From Planctomycetota bacterium (GTDB taxonomy: Bacteria > Planctomycetota > Phycisphaerae > Sedimentisphaerales > Anaerohalosphaeraceae): a DNA stretch of 5,710 nucleotides. The notes below the pieces were generated by a model. That model had not been told where the DNA came from. It made no database searches and worked only from the letters and a program-made list of their open reading frames with translations. Location of the stretch: the NCBI GenBank assembly GCA_003644175.1, contig QNBS01000166.1, forward strand, positions 1 to 5,710. The letters run 5' to 3'. Shown here piece after piece: positions 1 to 5,710 of the stretch; the stretch's first letter is position 1; every line of letters starts with the position of its first letter. Made by a program: the position numbers and the translations under genes.

Positions 1-1264
1 CATTAAAGGCGCCTTGGCCCGCAACGTGCACCGCCAGTCGCCGCCTCGCTTCCAGAGATTCCAGACTATCGGGGAATCTGTCGTACAGTTTGAACCATAT
101 GGCACGAGTTTCATGGTGCGGATGGTCGCTGTAGAAATGCAAAATCTCCTTCGGGCTCCGTCCGAACAGCCGGGTGTCCGGTTTATACTCCTCAAGCATC
201 GCCTTGTAGTACAGGGCGATCGGCATGCGTTTACTGTTGGGCCACTTGTTGATGAACAGGTCGTATTGCCTGCTGAGCCACTGTCTCTTGTCCTGGTAGC
301 GGAACTCTTTGGGCAATATATCAACCAGCCAATTCGGCCATCGGTCGTCATCCAACTCCTTTTGGATCTCGGTTTTCAAATCTTTTCGCAGAAGAATTGG
401 CTCGGTCGGATAAAAAAGCCCTTTCAGGTAGCTTTGCGTGCTCGGATCGGCAATTGCATTGTCTATCACCTCCGTCATGGAATGGTCGTGAAACTCGGCG
501 ACCTCTTCCGGGTTGTTCTTGACAATGTACAATTGATAATCAAGTTCCGAGAAGCCTATCTTGCCCATAAACACGAAGACCGCAGCCGCAAGTACAATGC
601 CGGTGGCGCTGAATACAAGACCTGGTTTATAACGAGTGTAATGACCTATGCCCAACACCACCCCGGCGATGGCAAGGCCCGTCAGCCATGCGCTGATCCA
701 CGGGGCAAAAGAAAAACCCCACTTTATGGGGTCGGCGCCTTTGGCGCTGCCGAATATCGCCCAATAGATTAACTGCGGCGCCATACACAACACGACCGAA
801 ATGAAGCGGGACCGAAAACGAAGAGGTCTGCACGCAACGGCAATACAACTGACAAGCAGGAAAGCTCCGAATAAATGAAGCCGGCAGATCAACACCACCG
901 CCAAAATCATCGGCAGGCTATAGCGGAACCTCATGAGTTGAGAAACAAGAAGAGGGCCGACCGCCAGCACCCCCATCAAGAAGCCTAAGACCGGAATCTG
1001 CCAGGGATATTCGTAAATGCTTATGGGACTCAGCACAAAACGACCCAGCGCCCCGGCGCCGCCGGCCATGACTCCCGCCGGTGAGCCTAATTCCAGCGCC
1101 GTTCCGGTAAGAATTTGCGACCAGAAAAGGCATGTAACAACGTATACCCCCACGGCGAGCCACCAGCAGCGGATGACATTCTTGTGGCTGTAATGCAGAG
1201 TGGGCCCGACCGTCATAAACGATTTTGCCGGACCACTCGCTTTTTCCACGCCGTTGGCTGCCAT
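1..1264 (-). CDS. Polytopic membrane protein with C-terminal TPR/BamD-like segment, unknown function (partial, 3' end off window)
   Basis: I do not recognise this protein as a named family. The frame is open for 421 codons from ATG 1264 to the left edge. About 30 polar N-terminal residues precede hydrophobic stretches at roughly residues 31-52, 88-108, 115-144 (perhaps a hairpin of two short helices), 154-172, 187-207 and 214-235, so about six or seven membrane spans. From about residue 236 it is soluble, with segments such as FINKWPNSKRMPIALYYKA (337-355) and LYDRFPDSLESLEARRRLA (393-411) that resemble TPR/BamD-type helical repeats. Arginine clusters at 112-114 and 146-153 suggest those loops are cytoplasmic, which would put the C-terminal part outside, but this is weak. 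An in-frame TGA three codons upstream limits the start to ATG 1264 or later. The nearest GGGAG lies 14 nt away, unusually far, so Met17 (ATG 1216) is possible. It begins 25 nt after the D gene, so co-transcription with the ATPase is likely. It does not look like subunit I, which has a large cytoplasmic N-terminal domain. Confidence 0.88.
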   Translation of the reverse strand, partial: MAANGVEKASGPAKSFMTVGPTLHYSHKNVIRCWWLAVGVYVVTCLFWSQILTGTALELGSPAGVMAGGAGALGRFVLSPISIYEYPWQIPVLGFLMGVLAVGPLLVSQLMRFRYSLPMILAVVLICRLHLFGAFLLVSCIAVACRPLRFRSRFISVVLCMAPQLIYWAIFGSAKGADPIKWGFSFAPWISAWLTGLAIAGVVLGIGHYTRYKPGLVFSATGIVLAAAVFVFMGKIGFSELDYQLYIVKNNPEEVAEFHDHSMTEVIDNAIADPSTQSYLKGLFYPTEPILLRKDLKTEIQKELDDDRWPNWLVDILPKEFRYQDKRQWLSRQYDLFINKWPNSKRMPIALYYKAMLEEYKPDTRLFGRSPKEILHFYSDHPHHETRAIWFKLYDRFPDSLESLEARRRLAVHVAGQGAFN

Positions 1265-1289
1265 GATAAATCAATCGGCTCCCGAAAAG

Positions 1290-1907
1290 CTACGCCCGAA
1301 TTATATCGGCGATCTTCATCAGCCTGCTGATGTTGTCTCGCTCGGCTTCACCGAGTTTGCTGTAAATAAACTTGATTGTTTCCTGGATGTCGGGAATCAC
1401 GACGTGCTCCAGAACATTCACTCGCCGACGTGTCATCTGAAGCTCGGTCGCCAGAAGCCGGGCCTGCTTTTCCTTCTCGGCCAATTCTATAAGACTGTCA
1501 AAAGCCCTTTCAAGCGCCCTCAAGGCCACGTCGAGCTCGCCGCTTGTCGTCGAAAAACCGTAACACACGATGTCCCCGGCGATCTCCTTTGCCAATTGAG
1601 GAACCCTCACGCTCATTATGCTTGCAAAACTGATCGCCAGGCTGAACCTCTTTGTCGGGACCTCTATAGCCGCCGCCATATCCTCCGGCTCCATCGTCGC
1701 CCGCGCCATCATAAACCGCCTCGTCGTCTCAAGCAGCTCTTTCTCCACACGGTCGCGCAACGGCTTGATCAAACGGGCGACCTTCACAAGCTGCCTGCAT
1801 ATCTCATCGCGCTTCTGGCTCAACAACCGGTGCCCTCGCGCTGCAAGTCCTGCCCGCTTGCGAAGACGAAGAAGCTCCATTCGTGTTGCATTTACATTTT
1901 CCAGCAT
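1290..1907 (-). CDS. atpD: V/A-type ATPase subunit D (central rotor shaft)
   Basis: Subunit D forms the coiled-coil central shaft that turns inside the A3B3 head and, with F and C, passes torque to the membrane K ring. The 205-residue length is typical. The N-terminus carries the family signature NATRMELLRLRKRAGLAARG (residues 6-25), followed by a long charged helix to about residue 70. The C-terminal helix contains TRRRVNVLEHVVIPDIQETI (159-178), the most conserved stretch of the family, and ends with ERDNISRLMKIADII (189-203). The middle (about 80-130) is the more variable globular part. ATG 1907 is supported by AGGG (1915-1918) seven nt upstream and by alignment of the start with the usual beginning of the family. 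The gene follows B after only 20 nt, which fits tight coupling of B and D. Nothing looks broken or unusual. Confidence 0.97.
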   Translation of the reverse strand: MLENVNATRMELLRLRKRAGLAARGHRLLSQKRDEICRQLVKVARLIKPLRDRVEKELLETTRRFMMARATMEPEDMAAAIEVPTKRFSLAISFASIMSVRVPQLAKEIAGDIVCYGFSTTSGELDVALRALERAFDSLIELAEKEKQARLLATELQMTRRRVNVLEHVVIPDIQETIKFIYSKLGEAERDNISRLMKIADIIRA

Positions 1908-1927
1908 ATATTGACCCTGGCAACTTG

Positions 1928-3313
1928 TTATTTTTTATCTCTGAATCGCGGCATGTATTTGGCGATCAACTCGGCATCGATGCGTTTCAGCTCGACATTT
2001 TCAAACATGCTCAGCAGTTCCCAGCCCAGGTCAAGAGTCTGCTCAATTGTCCGATTGTCGTAATAGCCCTGCGAAATGTACCGTTCCTCGAATTTGTTGG
2101 CGAAGGTCATGTAATTCCTGTCCTCTTCGGAAAGTGCGGCCTCGCCAAGAATCGTGGCAAGTTCCTGCGCCTCTTTGCCGCGGGCGTAAGCGGCATAAAG
2201 CTGGTTGTACAGGTCGGCGTGATCCTCGCGAGTCTTGCCCTCGCCGATACCCTTGTCTTTCAGCCTCGAAAGACTCGGCAGCACATCGACCGGCGGCGAA
2301 ACCGCTTTTCGATGCAAAGGCCTGCTCAGGATAATCTGCCCCTCGGTGATATAACCGGTAAGGTCGGGCACCGGGTGGGTCTTGTCGTCTTCGGGCATCG
2401 TCAGAACGGGAACCATTGTAATCGAGCCGTTTCTGCCCTTAATCCGGCCCGCCCTTTCGTAAATCGTGGCAAGGTCGGTATAAAGATAACCCGGATAACC
2501 ACGTCTGCCCGGAACCTCTTTTCGGGCGGCGCTGATTTCACGAAGCGCCTCGCAATAGTTCGTCATATCGTTAAGGATGACAAGGACGTGCATGTCCATC
2601 TCGAATGCAAGATACTCCGCCGCCGTAAGCGCCACCCTCGGAGTCGCGATTCGCTCGATCGCAGGATCGTTGGCGAGATTAATGAACATCACCGCCCGCT
2701 CGATCGCGCCGGTATTGGTCAGGTCGTCGATGAAAAACTGCGCCGCCTCGAACGTAATGCCCATCGCCGCAAAGACTACGGCAAACGCCTCCCCCTCGCC
2801 CAATACCGTCGCCTGTCTGGCCAATTGCGCTGCGATATCGTCGTGCGGCAGGCCGGCGCCGGAAAAAACAGGCAGCTTCTGACCTCGCACCAGGGGGTTA
2901 AGGCCGTCAATCGTCGAGATACCCGTCTGGATAAACTCGTTCGGAAAGTCGCGTGCATACGGATTGATCGGGTTGCCGTTGATGTTCAGTTTCTTCTCGG
3001 CGATGATAGCCGGACCGTCGTCCTTCGGATTGCCGATGCCGTCGAAGACGCGCCCCAATATCTCCGGCGAAAGCGCCAACTCCATCGGCTTGCCCAGGAA
3101 GCGCACCGTACTGTCATTTACGTTGATTCCCTCGGTCCCCTCGAAGACCTGGACGAGCACTTTGTCCTTTTCCACCTGCAGAATCTGACCGTGCCTTATC
3201 GTACCGTCTGCAATCTCAATGTCAACGATATGACCGTACTTGGCGCCTTCCACCGATTCAACCAGCATCAAAGGACCGTACACCTGCGAAACGGTCTTGT
3301 ACTCTTTCAGCAT
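1928..3313 (-). CDS. atpB: V/A-type ATPase subunit B (non-catalytic regulatory subunit)
   Basis: Subunit B alternates with A in the cytoplasmic A3B3 head. It lacks a true P-loop: the equivalent site reads [11 protein letters not shown] (151-161), the B-type sequence, where many relatives have N instead of the first D. Other B hallmarks are a beta-barrel N-terminus (about 1-75), [11 protein letters not shown] (86-96), [17 protein letters not shown] (210-226), [18 protein letters not shown] (243-260), [21 protein letters not shown] (269-289) and PSLSRL (346-351). Arg350 in PSLSRL matches the arginine finger (Arg350 in E. hirae NtpB, from memory) that completes the catalytic site in A. The 461-residue length is typical. 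ATG 3313 has GGGAG (3320-3324) six nt upstream. Another ATG at 3318 is out of frame and meets a stop after three codons. The sequence looks closer to the Thermus/clostridial/Enterococcus type than to the chlamydial/spirochaete type, in agreement with gene order. Confidence 0.98.
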   Translation of the reverse strand: MLKEYKTVSQVYGPLMLVESVEGAKYGHIVDIEIADGTIRHGQILQVEKDKVLVQVFEGTEGINVNDSTVRFLGKPMELALSPEILGRVFDGIGNPKDDGPAIIAEKKLNINGNPINPYARDFPNEFIQTGISTIDGLNPLVRGQKLPVFSGAGLPHDDIAAQLARQATVLGEGEAFAVVFAAMGITFEAAQFFIDDLTNTGAIERAVMFINLANDPAIERIATPRVALTAAEYLAFEMDMHVLVILNDMTNYCEALREISAARKEVPGRRGYPGYLYTDLATIYERAGRIKGRNGSITMVPVLTMPEDDKTHPVPDLTGYITEGQIILSRPLHRKAVSPPVDVLPSLSRLKDKGIGEGKTREDHADLYNQLYAAYARGKEAQELATILGEAALSEEDRNYMTFANKFEERYISQGYYDNRTIEQTLDLGWELLSMFENVELKRIDAELIAKYMPRFRDKK

Positions 3314-3340
3314 ATCATACTCCCGCTTTCAATCCAGACT

Positions 3341-3359
3341 GCTCCGTCAAGATCGGAGC
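3341..3359 (-). other. GC-rich inverted repeat in the A-B spacer (small hairpin)
   Basis: GCTCCG (3341-3346) and CGGAGC (3354-3359) are perfect complements separated by 7 nt, giving a 6-bp, five-G:C stem in the A-B intergenic RNA. There is no T-run after it on the minus strand, so it is not a convincing intrinsic terminator. A role in mRNA processing, stability or differential expression of A and B is possible, but a stem this short may also be chance. Confidence 0.4.
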
Positions 3360-3385
3360 CGACAACCAATAAACATAAACAACCT

Positions 3386-5161
3386 CTACGCTACCGGAGC
3401 GTAAAGTGCTTTTATCTGCTCGTCGATAATTCCCGTTATGCCGATGATCTTGTCCTTGTCGGCATAGTCGACATACTTTGCTCTTGCTATATCTTCCCGC
3501 ACCGCAAGCTTAAAGATGTCGGACGTCTCGGCGCCGTTTTCAATCGCGGCCAATCCCTGTTCGTGGAAGTGCAAAATAACCTTCATCATATCGAACTGCT
3601 TGGCGATCGGCGTATAGGTGTCAACCTTATGGAACGCATTCTGATGCAGGAAATCCTCCCGAATACTCTTGGCCGTCTCCAGCGCCATCCGGTCGTTTGC
3701 ACTGATCGACTCGGCGCCCACCAGACGCACAATCTCAATAAGCTCGGCCTCCTGTTCCAGAAGATTCATCGCCTCCTGCACCATTGCGGCAAATTCGGCG
3801 CCTTGCTCCTTGTCTTCAAAACTGCCCGCCAGGTATTCCTTGTAAAAAGAATAACTCGTCAGCCAGTCAATCGCCGGGAAGTGCCTCTGCTGCGCCAGTC
3901 TCCCCACCAGCGACCAGAACACCTTCACCACATGCAGCGTCGCCTGCACAACCGAATCCGAAAGGTCGCCGCCGGGCGGACTCACCGCGCCGATGATCGA
4001 CAGGGCGCCTGTTCGCTCGGGCGAGCCTTCACAGATAACCCTGCCCGACCGTTCATAGAACGATGCGATTCTCGCCCCGAGGTACGCGGGATACCCTTCC
4101 TCGGCCGGCATCTCTTCCAGTCGCGTCGAGATTTCCCTCATCGCTTCGGCCCACCGACTCGTACTGTCGGCCATCAACGCCACCGAATAACCCATATCGC
4201 GGAAGTACTCGGCCATCGTGATACCCGTGTACACAGAAGCCTCACGCGCGGCAACCGGCATGTCCGATGTATTTGCAATCATCACAACCCGTTTCATCAG
4301 GGGCTCGCCGCTGTGCGGATCCACCAATTCAGGGAACTCGAGCAGGACGTCGGTCATCTCATTGCCCCGTTCGCCGCAGCCGACATAGATAACCACATCG
4401 GCGTCAACCCACTTGGCCAACTGGTGCTGTACAACCGTTTTGCCCGTACCAAAGGGGCCCGGCACGCAAGCCGTACCGCCCTTGCCGAGCGGGAAGAAGG
4501 CGTCAATAACACGCTGGCCCGTCACAAGGATTTCATTCGGCGCCAGACGTCGCCGGCTCGCTCGTGCCTGTCTCACGGGCCATTTCTGCATTAGCTTCAG
4601 CTCCGTCCGACTGCCGTCGTCCGCCACAACCGCACCGATGGTCTCTTCAACCGTATACTCACCCTCATTGAGACCTTCCACAGTGCCGCTGACACCGGCG
4701 GGAACCATGATCTTTTGCAAAACCAGTGTCGTCTCCTGTACCTGGCCGACAATGTCGCCGTGCGAAACCTTCGTTCCGTTTTCAATGGTCGGCAAAAACC
4801 GCCACTTGACATCTCTCTTGAGACCCGGAACAGCGCTTCCGCGAAGAATGTGGTCTCCCTGTGCGGCGACCAGTTGATCAAGCGGTCTCTGGATGCCGTC
4901 GTAGATGCTCGAAATAAGTCCCGGGCCAAGTTCCACACTCAACGGAGCGCCGGTATTTACAACCTCCTCGCCCGGACCCACGCCGACGGTATCTTCATAG
5001 ACCTGGATGCTGGCAAGATCGCCGCGCAGCTCGACAATTTCACCGATAAGATTATCGCCGCCGACGCGAACCACGTCATACATCCTGGCCCCGACCATGC
5101 CTTCTGCAACAACAACCGGACCGGCAACTTTAATTATCGTACCCTTACTCAATTCACTCAT
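3386..5161 (-). CDS. atpA: V/A-type ATPase subunit A (catalytic subunit)
   Basis: Subunit A hydrolyses or makes ATP in the A3B3 head, coupling this to ion movement across the membrane through the rotor. It is 591 residues, the usual length. In order: the N-terminal beta-barrel (about 1-70); the A-specific non-homologous insert or bulge (about 115-190), absent from F-type beta; the Walker A loop GPFGTGKT (235-242) with Lys241 and Thr242; GCGERGNEM (261-269) with the catalytic Glu264; the Walker B region [15 protein letters not shown] (326-340) with Asp332; [22 protein letters not shown] (352-373 region); and SPPGGDLSD (394-402). The C-terminal helical domain follows. All key catalytic residues are present, so the subunit should be active. 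The Thr at 239, where relatives carry S, A or C, is a mild variation. ATG 5161 is set by AGAGAGG (5171-5177) nine nt upstream. The 69-nt spacer from F is mostly a heptamer array. Confidence 0.98.
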   Translation of the reverse strand: MSELSKGTIIKVAGPVVVAEGMVGARMYDVVRVGGDNLIGEIVELRGDLASIQVYEDTVGVGPGEEVVNTGAPLSVELGPGLISSIYDGIQRPLDQLVAAQGDHILRGSAVPGLKRDVKWRFLPTIENGTKVSHGDIVGQVQETTLVLQKIMVPAGVSGTVEGLNEGEYTVEETIGAVVADDGSRTELKLMQKWPVRQARASRRRLAPNEILVTGQRVIDAFFPLGKGGTACVPGPFGTGKTVVQHQLAKWVDADVVIYVGCGERGNEMTDVLLEFPELVDPHSGEPLMKRVVMIANTSDMPVAAREASVYTGITMAEYFRDMGYSVALMADSTSRWAEAMREISTRLEEMPAEEGYPAYLGARIASFYERSGRVICEGSPERTGALSIIGAVSPPGGDLSDSVVQATLHVVKVFWSLVGRLAQQRHFPAIDWLTSYSFYKEYLAGSFEDKEQGAEFAAMVQEAMNLLEQEAELIEIVRLVGAESISANDRMALETAKSIREDFLHQNAFHKVDTYTPIAKQFDMMKVILHFHEQGLAAIENGAETSDIFKLAVREDIARAKYVDYADKDKIIGITGIIDEQIKALYAPVA

Positions 5162-5192
5162 CGCAAAAGACCTCTCTACCAGCTACAACTAT

Positions 5193-5233
5193 GAACTACG
5201 AACTACCAACTACGAACTACCAACTACCAACTA
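5193..5233. repeat. Heptamer tandem array (G/C)AACTAC between subunits F and A
   Basis: On the plus strand, five full 7-nt units (5193-5199, 5200-5206, 5207-5213, 5214-5220, 5221-5227) and a sixth unit missing its last base (5228-5233) share AACTAC, with the first base alternating between G and C (G, G, C, G, C, C). Degenerate units may extend to about 5181. On the coding strand the unit reads GTAGTT(G/C). The partial unit includes the TAG stop of subunit F (5231-5233). The other end lies about 16 nt before the A ribosome binding site. Because 7 is not a multiple of 3, the TAGs fall in all three frames. Confidence 0.93.
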
Positions 5234-5551
5234 ATTAGCAAGTATATCAATTCCCGTCGCAATCTTGAGCACTTTGCCAAGCGCCTTCGTCGCAAAGCCC
5301 TCCGACTCCGTCGCAAAGGGAACAACAACCACGCACGGGGTCGCCTGCCTCTGTTTGGCCTCAAAAACCTCGCCGGCAAGCATCGCAACGTTTTCGGCGA
5401 CGACCACCAGGCCGTACCGTTTCCTGAGTATCTCGTTTGCGGTCTCGGCAACCGTCTCTGCGTCCAGCTCAACGGCATAAGTGTCAAGCCCAAGCGCAGA
5501 AAACGGCATCACAAAATCCGATCCACCAAACACCGCAACCTTACTTTCCAT
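5231..5551 (-). CDS. atpF: V/A-type ATPase subunit F (rotor stalk subunit)
   Basis: Subunit F binds the D shaft and forms part of the central rotor stalk; in studied enzymes it influences ATPase activity. The 106-residue length is right for the family. The N-terminus VAVFGGSDFVMPFSALGLDT (residues 5-24) is the conserved first strand and glycine-rich turn of the Rossmann-like F fold. The middle, YGLVVVAENVAML (46-58), matches the next conserved strand and helix, and CVVVVPFATES (73-83) the third. The C-terminus ATGIDILAN (98-106) is the usual ending. ATG 5551 has AGGGG (5557-5561) five nt upstream. It sits between C and A as in Thermus and Enterococcus operons (where it is called NtpG in Enterococcus). 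Both flanking spacers are heptamer arrays, and its stop codon lies within the last partial unit of one of them. The protein itself looks intact. Confidence 0.94.
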   Translation of the reverse strand: MESKVAVFGGSDFVMPFSALGLDTYAVELDAETVAETANEILRKRYGLVVVAENVAMLAGEVFEAKQRQATPCVVVVPFATESEGFATKALGKVLKIATGIDILAN

Positions 5552-5593
5552 AAAAACCCCTGTTCAAGAACCAGCTTGCGCCAAATCCCAATC

Positions 5594-5635
5594 TACAATA
5601 TACAATCTACAATATACAATATACAATATACAATC
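5594..5635. repeat. Heptamer tandem array TACAAT(A/C) between subunits C and F
   Basis: Six contiguous 7-nt units on the plus strand share TACAAT, with seventh bases A, C, A, A, A, C. The array fills nearly half of the 94-nt spacer between the C stop and the F start. It is preceded by CCCAATC and followed by TAAAATCACC. The period of 7 argues against coding use. On the coding strand it reads as alternating ATTGTAT/ATTGTAG-like units, very AT-rich. The rest of the spacer (5552-5593) holds the F ribosome binding site and nothing else I recognise. Confidence 0.94.
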
Positions 5636-5645
5636 TAAAATCACC

Positions 5646-5710
5646 TCACTCGCCTAATCGGTCGAGTATCATCTTTGTATCCAGCCCGTTATTCTTGCAC
5701 GTCAGGACCA
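5646..5710 (-). CDS. atpC: V/A-type ATPase subunit C, C-terminal end (partial, 5' part off window)
   Basis: Only the last 20 residues are in the window, VLTCKNNGLDTKMILDRLGE, ended by TGA at 5646-5648. This fits the C-terminus of the V/A-ATPase subunit C (d-type socket subunit), where a segment of the kind 'NLR-hydrophobic-x-GK-x-NGL' is followed by a short helix and the end of the protein. Subunit C caps the K ring and links it to the D-F stalk. The position just upstream of F and A is where C sits in Thermus and Enterococcus operons, and that context carries much of the weight. The fragment alone is too short for certainty. Confidence 0.75.
   Translation of the reverse strand, partial: VLTCKNNGLDTKMILDRLGE

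Noticed and set aside
14..772. A 252-codon plus-strand open frame at the left end.
   Set aside because: It is antisense to the membrane protein, whose minus-strand frame gives coherent hydrophobic spans and helical repeats. The plus-strand translation shows no domain, and I see no ribosome binding site for it.
1..1264. The possibility that the membrane protein is V/A-ATPase subunit I.
   Set aside because: Subunit I has a cytoplasmic N-terminal half of several hundred residues followed by membrane spans. Here the spans come first and the soluble part follows.
918..1274. A 118-codon minus-strand open frame with a TTG start.
   Set aside because: It is an out-of-frame reading of the membrane protein gene, rich in R, G and S with no membrane spans. 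The correct frame begins at ATG 1264 and stays open to the window edge.
3341..3359. The A-B spacer hairpin as a rho-independent terminator.
   Set aside because: No T-run follows it on the minus strand, and a stop between A and B would separate two subunits needed in equal numbers.
1883..4594. A 903-codon open frame on the plus strand, antisense to the D, B and A genes.
   Set aside because: It lies opposite genes with clear family motifs. Its translation is rich in R, H and N with no recognisable domain and spans three separate genes and their spacers. This is a codon-bias shadow.
5224..5493. An 89-codon minus-strand open frame overlapping subunit F.
   Set aside because: It is a frame-shifted shadow of F. 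The F frame carries the family's conserved strands and has a ribosome binding site.
5181..5645. The possibility that the heptamer arrays are a CRISPR array.
   Set aside because: The units are 7 nt and directly adjacent, with no spacers of 25-40 nt and no cas genes nearby.

Overview
The window is a run of co-directional genes, all on the minus strand, that encode the catalytic and stalk part of a bacterial V/A-type ATPase. In transcription order (high to low coordinates) it holds the last 20 codons of subunit C, then complete genes for subunits F, A, B and D. These are followed by a polytopic membrane protein of unknown function that runs off the left edge. The C-F-A-B-D order is the one known from the Thermus and Enterococcus hirae type operons. 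There, subunit E and the membrane parts (I and K) lie upstream of C, so here they would be expected beyond position 5710.

Region by region: 5646-5710 is the C-subunit tail. 5552-5645 is an AT-rich spacer built largely of a TACAAT(A/C) heptamer array. 5231-5551 is subunit F. 5162-5230 is a spacer dominated by a second, different heptamer array, (G/C)AACTAC, which runs into the F stop codon. 3386-5161 is the catalytic A subunit. 3314-3385 is a spacer with a small GC-rich inverted repeat. 1928-3313 is the regulatory B subunit, 1290-1907 is the rotor subunit D, and 1-1264 is the membrane protein. The B-D (20 nt) and D-membrane protein (25 nt) spacers are short enough to suggest one transcript. 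No promoter or convincing terminator is visible in the window.

How they work together: A and B form the alternating hexameric ATPase head, D and F form the central rotor stalk, and C is the socket joining the stalk to the membrane K ring. The window does not contain K or I, so it cannot show whether the enzyme pumps or uses H+ or Na+, or whether it mainly makes or hydrolyses ATP.

Organism: a bacterium with a V/A-ATPase and a GC content that looks, by eye, to be in the mid-50s percent. The heptamer spacers and the membrane protein with a tail resembling TPR/BamD repeats remind me of planctomycete (Phycisphaerae-like) genomes. That is an impression from style, not a demonstrated placement. The ATPase genes themselves look ordinary. 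The parts least explained are the membrane protein and the two period-7 arrays flanking the F gene.
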